Source: Mesostigma viride (Eukaryota; Streptophyta; Mesostigmatophyceae; Mesostigmatales; Mesostigmataceae). From it: DNA of 64,000 nt. Position numbers and translations under genes: made by a program. The DNA lies in the NCBI GenBank assembly GCA_009746045.1, contig RPFO01000744.1, positions 741,635 through 805,634 of the forward strand, in the 5' to 3' direction. Under the pieces are notes generated by a model, which ran no database searches, was not told the origin of the DNA, and saw only the letters and a list, made by a program, of their open reading frames with translations. This document shows positions 23,151 through 33,414 of the stretch, one piece after another (position 1 is the stretch's first letter; every line of letters begins with the position of its first letter).

Positions 23151-24807
23151 AAAAGGGCATCATAGACGCCACCCTGCTCGCGCGAGTAAGTAGGGGTTCG
23201 TTGCACATTTACCTGCACGCATAAATCAGGAAGGGGGAAAAACGGCATTGAACAGGACCACGATTAGAATTGGGCTAGCTATAAACTAACCGGACCATTT
23301 GAAGGCATAGCAACAAACATCACGCTCGACATCAAAAAAGACTGCGCTGTTGATGCACCTTTTTCATTATGGCGGCGAGTTGAGGCGGCATTTGTCTCAC
23401 CATCTTCAGGCAGCGATGATTATTACAGAAAACAGCTATGGCGGCAGCAGTGGTGGTGCGGTTTTCGAAACCCAACAGCTGTTGTGACCGATCGTCCGTG
23501 GAGCGACCCCTGTCAACGGCCCAGCGTAACCGGCGTTCAGGACGGAAAACGTGGCATGCTCGCCATTCGGCCAACGAGGCGAAACGCGGCGCTAGATTAT
23601 TCTTATTGACAAACCGCGCATGCGGATTGGACGACTCACAATGTGACGTAATCCAAGCGTCGGTCTTCACGGTCCCGCAGGTATAAAAAGGAACAACACG
23701 CAGCCAATTTGACGCTACAATCGGGATGTTTGGATTCGGGCGTCACCATGCTGCCGTGGATAACGACGTCCGCGGTTCGATTCTAGCGTGAGCCCGGTGC
23801 TTTTTTGCACGTCGTCTGAGAGATCATCTGTCATATTACCACCAGTCGTCACTCTGCAAAGCGACGTGCCTACTGCCACGTGGTATGGCAAAAATTTCGA
23901 ATGCAGAACTTTTGGGGTATACAAATAAATATATTCATGAATCGGGTATAGTAAATGTATGGGGATATATACTAACATGCTAGCCAATATATTTATACTT
24001 TCTGCTGTCCATATGCTTATTATTATGATTATTGTTATGAATATGATATATGTTCTTTCTAATATTTGTTAAATATATTTTCCTATTTACTGCTAACTTA
24101 CTGTACTAGTTTTTTATATAAATGACTAGTACTAGATAGATTAATGCCATGAATACAAATTTAAAATATTGATTAAATTTTATGACAATATTACATATAT
24201 TTATGGACATCACTCTTTTTTTCATACAATAAGTAGAAAATATTTAGTATTAGAGATAGCTAGTCTGTCCAGTTCATATTTCTTCTATCTAAACAATAAT
24301 GATTGTAATAGAAATAGTACTAAATACTAATTAAAACTATATAAATACCAATAAATACTTTCCATATTTCTGCTACATAATTAAACAATAATGATTAAAA
24401 CAATTATGTTCAATATTCAATATTCAATTTCATTTAGTAGAATCTTAAATAATTCCATGAATTAATTCACGTATTTTCCTGTCTTGGTGTGATCATCCAG
24501 GTACCTCGATCGGCAACGACACGACACGCCTGAAAAATGAGCCGGGAAGGTGTGTTTCCAATGATGCAAATCTTGGTCGCGCTGCAGCGCGACCTCTTCT
24601 CAGTTCCATACGAAAAGGCCTTAAAACTTGTGTGTAACTTCGCAAGGGTCGCGCTGCAGAGCTACCAAAAATTTCATGAAGTTTGACTTTCTCTATATTT
24701 GCTTCGCAATTGAGATTCTTTTGTATCTGCGAAGAAGGTGGGGTCATTTCGCGGAGTGACCCTGCTAATATGTAAATTTTTCCGTGAATTTCTTTTTGTT
24801 TCTGCAG
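23151..24807. other. Central spacer of the giant transposon with AT-rich island
   Basis: No gene is convincing here. Short open stretches at 23332-23686 on both strands have no recognisable product. About 23890-24480 is strikingly AT-rich with many short A/T runs, unlike the flanks. Signature-motif copies lie near 23848, 24577, 24648 and 24743. The spacer should hold the promoters of the divergent gene blocks and any 5' exon of the transposase; I cannot place them. Confidence 0.5.
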
Positions 24808-27800
24808 CACGGGAACGGGTGTTTCTTTCGCCAACCTCCTCCTCCTTGCGTGGCGGCTTTGCTAATCGACTCAATGCCCACAACTTGAGCATCGGGACAC
24901 CGACGCCCCTTGCAGCGGATCTGAAAAACAGCTCGAAACGAAATTTCGGGAATGAGAACCGCAGCACCTCGCCCGCCTTCAGGAAGCCAGCGAAAAGGCC
25001 TGGCCAGTACGCCGAGAAGAAGTCTGTTGTGGGGACTCATCTTGCTGATGAGGCGTACAACGTAGTTCATCACATGAGGAATGAATCTACCAAGCGGGCC
25101 TCTTTTGAGGAGATTGTTGATGGCTTCAATAAGAGGGCTGACGAGCTCAAGGCGGAGCATTTTGACATTCCGGTGGCCAAGCTTTTTGATGAGCAGCGGC
25201 TTGCACAACTGTCGAGGTCTTGGGTGGCTCGGCTGATCGCCCTTTTTGACGACCTGTCGAAATCCGACCATGACAGAGACGTCAAGATCATTTTGGTGTC
25301 AACTCTTTTTTGTGGGGACGACATCGAGAAGGAGTTTTCGGCGGCAGAGTTGGAGAGAATGACGGGTGTCCCCGCGAAGACCATTCTCAAAGTTCGGGCG
25401 ATCAGAAAGCAACAGAAGATGGAGTTCCTGACGCGTGCGCTGGCGCGAAAGAAGAGGAAGTTGCCCCAATTTGTAATCGAGTCGATCGCGCAGGCTTGGA
25501 CTGATGAGGAGAACTCGCGCGCTTCGCCCCAAGAGAGGGATACCATAAAGACGCACGAACGAGTTGGCAATCGTGCGATTTTGGTTGGTGTCCAAGGGGC
25601 CTACTTCTACCTCACCTCGAAGGAGCTCTGGGGGGTGGGGCAAACTCGGCGAGAAACGAAGAGGAGGAAGGGGACAATAATGTGACGGAAGATGAATGGC
25701 AGGGGCAAGACCTTGACGATCTTGAAATAAATGAGAGGATCGTGGAGGATGAGGAAGGGGTGCCAAGGGTAGGGGACCCATCCATGGAGGAGGGGTCTGT
25801 CTTTCGCATTCTGAAGAGGGCATGTATGGAGAACTCGTGTCCCGAGTCCCGGTGTGGCATCAAAGACTGGGTGTTGTGTGACCGGGACAAGAATTCAACA
25901 GAACTACTAAATTGGTTCAGATACGTGAAGAAGGAGGTAGTGGTTTCCCGACCGGCAGGGGAGGTAAGCGTGTTTGGATTTTGTGACGCAATTATTTCGC
26001 AGCGTCATTCTGCAGCGCGATGTTAATTTAAAGGCTTTTCTGATACTTTATGAATATGTTACTTGCAAATTTACTTCATCCCTTGGTTAAAACAGGACGC
26101 GACCGATCGGCGGGTCCCGGAGAAGGTCAAGCGGCCCGTACAGGAAACGATGAGGTCAACGCCCGCGCAGCTGAGGCTGGCGATTATCGAGAGTTGGGAG
26201 GACTTAACCAACCACTGCTTTACGTCATGGTGGCAGTCGGCAACGATCAAGGACCGGGAGAGGAACATGACTGAGGGGGATGTGCTCGTGCATGGAGATT
26301 GGGCCGAGAATTACGAGAACAACAACTACGTCCAACTGCAGTCGCAGTACTTTCACAAGACGAGCTTTGTCCTCATGCCCATGATCGTGCGATATTTGCA
26401 CAATGGTGCGATGGCAAAGCGAACGTTCTTTTTTCTCGGGGAAGCCAAGATGAAGCGGGGAGAGCGGGCGCTCGTCTACGCGCTGAGGACAATCATGGAA
26501 ACCCTGCGCGGACTTGGTGTGGGGGTGAAGAGGATGTTCATGTGCTCTGACAACTGCTCATCCCAGTTCAAGTCCAAGTACGTGGTTAACGCCGTCTTCC
26601 GCCTCCTCATGCAGGATCCCGACTTGGAATCCTTCGAGTACCACTACTTGGGTGAGCAGCACGGGAAGGGGGAGGTGGATGGTCAGGGAGCGAAGTTCAA
26701 GTGCATTGTGAGGAACATGCAATGCATTCCTGAGAACCAGGGCATCGTTACAGGGCGCCAGATCGTCAAGTACATGCGGGACAGCTGGGAAGGAGGCAAA
26801 ACCACGAGCAGGGAGTCGGCCCGCGCTCGGGCAGAGGGCGTCCACCGTCATTTCTTTCATTTTCCTGAGGTGCGAAACTCAATTTTTCTTGAACTTGATT
26901 GAGGTATCTCTGCAGAGTGACCTTTTGCCCATTTGCATTTTATTATTTGATAATGCTAAAAGAACTGGTATGAATTAGCGTCTTATATAGTGAAAAATGC
27001 ATGCAAAGCACTTTCAAAGGGGTATCTCTGCAGAGTGACCCTTCATGTGTACTTGATCTATTGACACATACCAACTTTCCGTTTCTGACATTCTCCCTCA
27101 TTGCAGGACCTCGACTCCGGCGCCCGTATGATACCGACGCGTGTCGAGGCCATCAAGCAAGCGCACTGGTGGCGCCTGGACAAGTCTGACCCGGGGCTCC
27201 TGATGATGAGGCGTTTTTCGTGCTACTGCCCAGCCTGCCTAGCTAACAGGTGGGAGGAGTGCCGGACCGAGTGGACACATATCGAGGAATTTAACGATGA
27301 GGGCCAAACGATGAAAACTTTCCGCCTGATGCCGCCAACGCAGCCCATACCTCCGGTTCGCCAGCTGACGCGGGCGGAACTGCTGAAGGATCAAAGGGAT
27401 GCCATTGGCAGGCAGATGCGCATGTATGATTACATCGCAGTTCCGTCAGACAGAGAGGACGTGAACCACAATTCCGCCCACCCTTTTTGGGTGATGCAGG
27501 TGGTGAGGGAGGCCTCAGTGCTGGAGAAGGAGGAGGTTAGGTGGGTTGAGGGACAAAACGGACGGCAGAAGGAGATTTTCTTGCCCGGCCACGCCGTTCT
27601 GGCGGTTCGGCTGTGGAAGCGAGATATGCATGACCCCCTGCATTTTACTCTGGATTTGGCTGATTGGCCGGAGTCCCGCCCAGCCGACCTGGTCGATTGC
27701 TATCTGTGCATCTCCGCTGCTCTTCCGCTCCAGTGCATGGTCCTTGGCAACCAAAGGCAAGCCTACGTTGATATGAGCAAGGAGCTTGACGCGTGGCTAA

Positions 27801-27850
27801 CCGCTCTTGTACGCAACCAGCAAGCCCCGGAGGGGCTGCCACCGGCTTAA
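24808..27850 (+). CDS. DDE-type transposase of the giant element (Sola-like?)
   Basis: The visible exons are about 24808-25963, 26096-26869 and 27107-27850 (stop TAA). Introns are GT-AG and both contain the signature motif; a 5' exon may be missing. Exon 1 encodes an N-terminal helical domain and a stretch of short basic helices (KTILKVRAIRKQQKM). Exon 2 holds the catalytic core: HGDWAENY (first Asp), CSDNCSSQFKSK (second Asp), and LGEQHGKGEVDG with the probable Glu and a conserved HGKG. Exon 3 has a Cys cluster CYCPACLAN followed by Cys, usual near the C-terminus of this transposase type. It would cut and join the element's ends. The frame changes near the G run at 25630-25635 (from ...YFYLTSKEL to ...ANSARNEEEEGDNN), either a one-base indel, an error or an unseen intron. 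The superfamily is uncertain. Confidence 0.75.
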
Positions 27851-28446
27851 ACTTTCGGGGACGCTCCGCAGCGCCACCCCTACGGATCTTTAAGCCTGGG
27901 CTTTATTCGCCTACGGTTGGGACAGTGTTTATTCGTGTTTATATATTTTTGGAGAACATTTTTTTGTTTTTTCATATGTTACATTAGATGACAAGTGGCT
28001 GGGAACATTGTTAGCCTCGGTAGTGACAAATTTTAGTATATTTCCGTGTCGAAATGGCGAGTATTTTATTTAACTTGTACAATAATTATTTCGAATTACA
28101 AATTTATAATTTGGTTTGACCTAAAAATCATGTCGTCACTCAAATATAGTAGTTGCTGTGTAGGACTTTCCGTCTGCAAATTGGTTCGTACTAATTTCGA
28201 ATGTCACAACAATGTTACTGTACTAAGGCCTGTTTGGTAGATGTCTTAAAACACAAATTCGCTCCGGAAGTGCCAAAGTACCTTGCTTGTAACCGGACTA
28301 GTTACGAATTGTGATTGGAAGGTTGTCCCCTACAACCACAAGGAATAGAGGGGACGCTCCGCAGCGCCACCCATACGACAGTCCGGACCGGGCTTTGCTG
28401 AAATAATTTTCTCACTCGCAACTTAGCCATCAAACTCACTTTTACG
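27851..28446 (+). other. Spacer downstream of the transposase
   Basis: AT-rich 3' flank with two copies of a GGGGACGCTCCGCAGCGCCA form of the signature motif near 27857 and 28351. No gene is seen. Confidence 0.5.
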
Positions 28447-28919
28447 ATGGAGCGCGCCGATGTTTTTGGTTCGCAGCATACATATGTGCATGTCGATAAA
28501 AAGGAGCATGCGGCCAACATGTATGTTGAAATCGACTCCCCCCCCACGACTTCCCACGCTCCCTGCGGGGACCGTTTGGAGGTTGGGGTTCAGGTGTCAT
28601 TGCGTTCGGAAACGGGATGATCGACCTGATGCCCCCAGATTCAGATTTGGCGCCTGCCCCCCGTGTTCCGGGTAAGGCCAGGGTGGTGCAATGCCTCCAG
28701 AATGAGGGCACGGAAATTTCGCCCAATGTCTCGGCTGTGCGCCTCCGGGCTGAGGCCCAGCATGAGTTCTTGAATGCGGCGGAAATAGGTGGGGCCGTAT
28801 GGGCCCCCAAACAATTTTCCAACGAGCCTCCAAATTTCGTGGGGGACTTGTACAAGGGAGCGTACAAGTTTCGTGACATTGAGATCGATGGATGGGGGTC
28901 ATTTCTCCAGGAAAAGTGA
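28447..28919 (+). CDS. Small candidate gene near the right end, unknown
   Basis: An ATG at 28447 (MERADVFGSQHTYVHVDKK) opens a frame that reaches a run of eight C at about 28539. Beyond it, a neighbouring frame is open to TGA at 28917 and reads like real protein (GGWGSGVIAFGNG, then GKARVVQCLQNEGTEISPN). Together this would be about 157 residues, with one change of frame at the homopolymer, which could be a real indel or a sequencing error. There is no family I recognise. It lies in the same orientation as the transposase, about 600 bp downstream. Confidence is low to moderate. Confidence 0.4.
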
Positions 28920-29209
28920 ATGCCGGTCCCATTTGGCAAATATAATCGATGATTAATTCCATGCAACATTTTGCGTTGGTCAAATGTGTAAATTTGCATT
29001 ATTCATCGATTCAATAAAATTATGGGGGTGGGTATACCCACCATTTGATGGTTGAAAGTACTACTAGCTTCGTCGATTAACTCTTCTCAACATGGTCCTC
29101 TAGTCGACTAGGATTGTACCAATCCATCAGGGTATCGAGAAACTTGTTATGCCGAAACACTCCGGTCGAAAATTTCGTGCCACCTGCAGGCAATCAAAAA
29201 GCGCACGCG

Positions 29210-29335
29210 GACCGACGGGAAAGAGTAGTTAGTCACGAAATTAAAAAAACGACAAAAAGTGTCACACGCGGCCCGGCGGGAAAGAGTAGTTTGTTACGAA
29301 GTTAAAAAAACGACGAAAAGTGTCACACTTTTCGG
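29210..29335. repeat. Subterminal direct repeats, right end
   Basis: Two copies of a unit of about 63 bp built on GGGAAAGAGTAGTT, a run of seven A, CGACRAAAAGTGTCACAC. They lie just inside the right terminus, where transposase-binding arrays are common in large DNA transposons. Confidence 0.7.
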
Positions 29336-29357
29336 AACATTCGAAGTGGGCCCGGCC
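29307..29357 (-). repeat. Right terminal inverted repeat of the giant transposon
   Basis: The inverted right end reads GGCCGGGCCCACTTCGAATG, then TTCCG and AAAAGTGTGACACTTTT. It lacks the 12-bp insert of the left end. The AGTGTGACACT core is itself nearly palindromic and a likely transposase contact (inference). Confidence 0.85.
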
Positions 29358-29361
29358 CAAT
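29358..29361. repeat. Target site duplication CAAT, right copy
   Basis: CAAT directly follows the terminal GGGCCCGGCC of the giant transposon. Dropping one copy restores the host frame. Confidence 0.85.
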
Positions 29362-30933
29362 CTCCAAGCTTCGGGTTCGAACGGTCATCATGAGCTCGGC
29401 ACTCCCCCCCCGGCCCTGGGGTCCGCTGCTGAGAACAAGTTTCTTCCAAACACCGACAAAGACCGGCGCATGTTGATGGATGATTCCGGATGCAAGGCCG
29501 TTGACGACTTCGAGAAAGCACATCACAAGGCACCCGGCAGGAAGCTAGTGTTTCCTGGTACTACCGACGGCCATGCCACCCAGGAATGAGATGCACGCAG
29601 CAAGGAGGACGTGCCGTCAATTCCGGCTGATGCCAGCAAGGGCGTTCAATCGAGTGATGAAAAGTCGACCGCGGGGGTGGTCGCGGCGCATGACCTACCC
29701 GACTCCTCACACCCCCCCGACTCCGCGACTCCCCCCTGTGCAGGCGGTGCAGAACATGGAGACCACGCTAACCTTGACGAGGCCCAGCCGGCAGCAGCTG
29801 CCATGCCTGGCAGCGCTAGCAGTGCGACACGGCGCGCCAGCTTTGATGCAGCGAACCTCAAGTCCGGCGACCAACTTGCGTCGGAAGCTCCAGCGTTTAT
29901 GACGTGGCTTCCCTCCCCTGATGGCCCCTCCCCTGGCCATCTCCGTGTTGGACAATTGGTTCGCGTCGCCATCCCTCATAAGGAGTTTGGCAAACCCCTC
30001 TTCCCCAAGGTAATTCTTGGGTTTCATTTGTACCCTGGAGGAGCGGGGATCTTCCTGGCCAACACACCGTACGGAAGAAAGGACATGATGGAAAAGGCTG
30101 TCAAGAGCGGGGGGGCCAAGCTGACGCCTGATCCCCCAGCATATTACGTGAACTGGGCTCAACAATCCCAGGCCCTTCGGCCCGTCTTCATGGAGGATGG
30201 TGCTGTCGCCACGGTTGGCGACCTGACCGTCCTGCGCGACCGGCTAGATGCTGTGTGCGAATACCTGCCAAACGCAGGTCTGGCGGCGCTTCGAGCCACA
30301 TCTGGTGGCTTGATCTACACAAACAAAGGCGAGGCCGTCAAGTTTGACTTGGTAAAGGACTTCCCAAAGCGCGTCGCACCACCACCAGCTGCCACGGCAC
30401 CACCACCAGCTGCCACTTCCAGCCAACCTCGCGCTAACAAAAGCGTGCCAGAGGCGCAGCTGGTTCACCCCACACGCTCCAAGCGTGTGAAGGCGGACAG
30501 CCAGCAGCCAACTGCAGAGCCCAAGTGCGGTGTTCAAGTGCCAGTCAAGCCGAGCACCGAAGCCAGGGCGAGTGGTGTTCGCAACAAGAGGCCTCCCTCG
30601 AGCTCGGTATATGTACGCTGCGATGACTCGGGTGAAGAACGCGACTCGGACCAAGAAGTAGCGAAGCTACGCCGCACAAGCAGTACAACGGACCAGCACA
30701 AGCAGTACAACGCGGAGGTTGCGCAGCTGCAACGCAAGATGCAGGAGATGGAACAGCAACAGCAGCAGCAGCAGCAGCATGCAGCACCAACAGCAGCAGC
30801 AGCAGCTCCTACAGCAGCTGCAGCAGCAGCAGCAAATGCAGCAGCAGCAGCAGCCTTTGCAACAGCAGCAGCAGGAGCCGCCGCCGCAGCAGCTGCTGCA
30901 GCCACAGCAGCTGCTGCAGCTCTCACAGCTCCT

Positions 30934-30981
<48 letters not shown>

Positions 30982-31673
30982 GCAGCCGGCGCCGCCGCCA
31001 CAGCAGCAGCAGCTGCTGCAGCAGCTCCTACAGCAGCTGCAGCAGCAGCCGCCGCCGCCGCACCAGCAACTACAGCAGCTGCTGCAGCCGCCGATGCAGC
31101 AACAGCTGCTACAGCAGCAGCATCCGCAGCAGCTGGTGCTGCAGCAACTGCAGCAGCTGCTGCAACAACAGCAACACTATCGCCTCCCACTCCCTGCCGC
31201 TACAACGACTACACGAGTAATTGACGGGGACGCCGAAGTAGCGCCCCTCGCGCAAGTGCAGCAAATGCTGGCTCAGATGCAACTTCCCCAGGTATGTCCT
31301 TTCCTATTGTGATTTCTTTGAATCAACATAATCTGCCTTTGTGAATAGTTTGTTGGAGTATATAGGATATATTTGTTTGGTTTGTTGATTATTCCTTCAT
31401 ATACCGTGCCCTAAGGCATGCTGGCTTGATGTGCTGGGTGGTGGTGTGCAGGTTGGTGGACGCCGGCTCCCATCCATTGACCCCTTCTCTGGCACGGTCT
31501 CTGTGGCGGTGGCTGCGCTCAACTCAATTGCGACACTGGCCATGCATGTCTGGGAACACGACGCCCGTGCCACGATGGCGCCCGGTGACCACGTGGGTGC
31601 CATCATCCGTGTCAGCTCCGCCCAACTATGGTGTCGGCCGCCCATTGCAGCAGTGGCCAAACTTCTCCAATGA
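29358..31673 (+). CDS. 3' part of the interrupted PHD-type host gene; Gln/Ala-rich protein
   Basis: This continues the gene that starts left of the window. The first exon part runs 29362-31291 (donor CAG|GTATGT) and the last exon 31452-31673 (acceptor GTGCAG, stop TGA). After a linker comes a compact region of about 130 residues with no family I recognise (from GHLRVGQLVRVAIPHKEFGK to KGEAVKFDLV), then Pro/Ala linkers, a charged stretch and a long CAG tract. In the tract the frame from upstream reads mostly poly-Ala. A neighbouring frame reads a Gln/Leu-rich helix-like segment with mixed codons and joins the last exon, so the repeat has probably changed length out of frame. One in-frame TGA also lies at 29587-29589. 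With the transposon insert, this allele is probably not functional. The last exon encodes a neat 74-residue domain ending AAVAKLLQ. Confidence 0.6.
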
Positions 31674-31899
31674 CTGGACTATGAGCAATGACTGGTTTAC
31701 CAGCTAAGCTTATACTAGTTTCTGATGTATTATTAAGTGAGCCAGTGCTTCTAGTAGAAGGTGATGTCTTAGTACTTATTGTATATTCATGCTGGACTGA
31801 AAGAGTACGTGGCGTGCCACTGGCAGCCGAGACATGTGCCTTGTCGATGGCCTGGGTTGCTCTTGTGCCATCCCATTTCATCTCAGATTGAATCATGAA
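31674..31899. other. 3' flank of the PHD-type gene
   Basis: No feature is seen; presumably 3' untranslated or intergenic. Confidence 0.4.
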
Positions 31900-32765
31900 G
31901 TTTCATGATTCAGTTGATGCTTGCAAGTTTCCAGCCTGACATGATCGATCGAGTTCATTTGGTCGCACAAAAATGTTTTATTCAAGAGAACAGTGGCAAT
32001 GGCATCAAACTGCATTGTTTTCCTTTCATTTGTCACCTTTTGAGCTGTAAACAGTCTATTTTGATGGTCTACATGCTGCTTACAAGTTTCCAGCCTGATC
32101 TGAGTTCATTTGTTCAATATTCATATTTGTTTCATGTAAGATAACCGAGAAAATGACGAAAAACTGCACATGTATGCTGTCACATGTCACCATTTGAGCT
32201 CAGAATGAGCCCAATTTTTGTGGGTGGTCTATTTTCATGGTCTACATGCTGCCTGCAAGAATCCAGCCTGATATGAGTTCATTTGTTCACTATTCATATT
32301 TGTTTCATGTAAGAAAAGGGGGAAAATGACGAAAAACTGCACATGTATGCTGTCACATGTCACCATTTGAGCTCAAAATGAGCCCAATTTTTGTGGGTGG
32401 TCTATTTTCATGGTCTACATGCTGCCTGCAAGAACCCAGCCTGATATGAGTTCATTTGTCCACTGTTCATATTTGTTTCATGTAAGTAAAGGGGGAAAAT
32501 GACGAAAAACTGCACATGTATGCTGTCACATGTCACCATTTGAGCTCAGAATGAGCCCAATTTTTGTGGGTGGTCTATTTTCATGGTATAAATGCTGCCT
32601 GCAAGAATCCAGCCTGATATGAGTTCATTTGTTCACTATTCATATTTGTTTCATGTAAGAAAAGGGGGAAAATGACGAAAAACTGCACATGTATGCTGTC
32701 ACATGTCACCATTTGAGCTCAGAATGCGCCCAATTTTTGTGGGTGGTCTATTTTCATGGTCTGAA
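31900..32765. repeat. Tandem repeat, unit about 178 bp, about five copies
   Basis: The unit runs from AGCCTGATATGAGTTCATTT through CACATGTCACCATTTGAGCT to TGGTCTACATGCTGCCTGCA. The first copy is diverged and the later copies are nearly identical. It is a satellite-like array with no coding signal. Confidence 0.85.
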
Positions 32766-32853
32766 GGCTGGATGACCCCTGCTTTATTGACAAATATAAG
32801 GATTTAATCACATGTGGAAAAATTGAGTAAAATTTATGAAATTGAGCAAACAC

Positions 32854-33276
32854 TTATGAATCCCCTCTGGGGTTAAACAAGGTGCCGTCCGTGTTGATGA
32901 GGCGGTTGATGCTGTCGAAATGTCCAGAGGCACAGGTCGTAAAGCAAGGCGTAGTCCCCGAAGAAGATGCAGATGCGCAGTGCATAGCACTTGCCGGGGC
33001 CAGGTTGGTCCAGTCGTGATCGTCGACTTTGAAGGGTTGGGGCCGAAAGCGCGGTTCTGTTGGGTGCGATTCTGCTGGGCGACTGCGTTTGGGATCAGGC
33101 GATGCCGAAGGCGAGGCCGCAGGAGCCGAGTGCACTACTAACGCTTGAGTAGTGTCACCGCTGCCTGGCAGGCCGGGCGGAACTACAGCCGGAGCTGCAG
33201 GTGAATTTTCTTGGCTCATCGCAGCCGCCAGGCTGCATTGCGTAGTCGAGCGTTTGCTTGTCATAATATTGCGCAT
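32854..33276 (-). CDS. Weak hypothetical ORF, Pro/Ala/Ser-rich
   Basis: 140 codons, low complexity in the first half (Ala/Pro/Ser), then FRPQPFKVDDHDWTNLAPAS and a Cys-containing end. It could be a 3' exon of a gene or of a transposon. There is no recognised domain and no splice support. It lies between a satellite array and an LTR-like pair. Confidence 0.25.
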   Translation of the reverse strand: MRNIMTSKRSTTQCSLAAAMSQENSPAAPAVVPPGLPGSGDTTQALVVHSAPAASPSASPDPKRSRPAESHPTEPRFRPQPFKVDDHDWTNLAPASAMHCASASSSGTTPCFTTCASGHFDSINRLINTDGTLFNPRGDS

Positions 33277-33414
33277 TAGCTTCGGGAAAATATATCAGCG
33301 GGTGCATCTTAGAAAGACAAAGCGATTGTGATATTCAGGGCCGAATTTGGTCAGCCCAAACGTGAAAGTTATGAGCTCCGCCGTCAGCCATGGCTACCTC
33401 GTGGCTCGTTGCTC

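Larger units (their letters stand above)
12966..28375. repeat. Dispersed near-palindromic signature motif, about 30 copies
   Basis: The consensus is about GGGTCRCTCTGCAGAGYGACCC, or diverged forms such as GGTGACTCTGCAGCGCGACC. I see copies near 12966, 13084, 14456, 14690, 15343, 15596, 16374, 17627, 17842, 18074, 19733, 19838, the array 19890-20220, 20238, 20292, 23848, 24577, 24648, 24743, 26004, 26906, 27020, 27857 and 28351. Nearly all lie in introns or spacers of the giant element, one in its short relative. I saw none in the flanking 35 kb. Confidence 0.8.
130..29357. mobile_element. Giant TIR DNA transposon, 29.2 kb, carrying spliced cargo genes
   Basis: The left end (130) and the reverse complement of the right end (29357) share 25 bp starting GGCCGGGCCCACTTCGAATG. 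A second block built on AGTGTGACACTTTT follows in both. The element is flanked by a 4-bp direct duplication CAAT (126-129, 29358-29361), and the host reading frame is continuous around it. Without the later LTR insertion and the nested short relative, it is about 19.3 kb. It contains a DDE transposase gene (plus strand) and a very large multi-exon gene (minus strand), separated by tandem arrays. A 493-bp relative with the same two different ends sits inside it with its own 4-bp duplication, which independently confirms the boundaries. A 4-bp duplication fits Sola-like, Ginger-like and some other superfamilies. Sola-like is my best guess from the transposase motifs, with low certainty. Confidence 0.88.

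Noticed and set aside
130-29357. Polinton or other viral origin for the giant element
   Set aside because: No capsid, protein-primed polymerase, packaging ATPase or retroviral-type integrase is recognised outside the nested LTR element, and the target duplication is 4 bp, not the 6 bp usual for Polintons.
30534-31190. Minus-strand poly-Ala ORF
   Set aside because: Shadow of the CAG tract in the plus-strand host gene.
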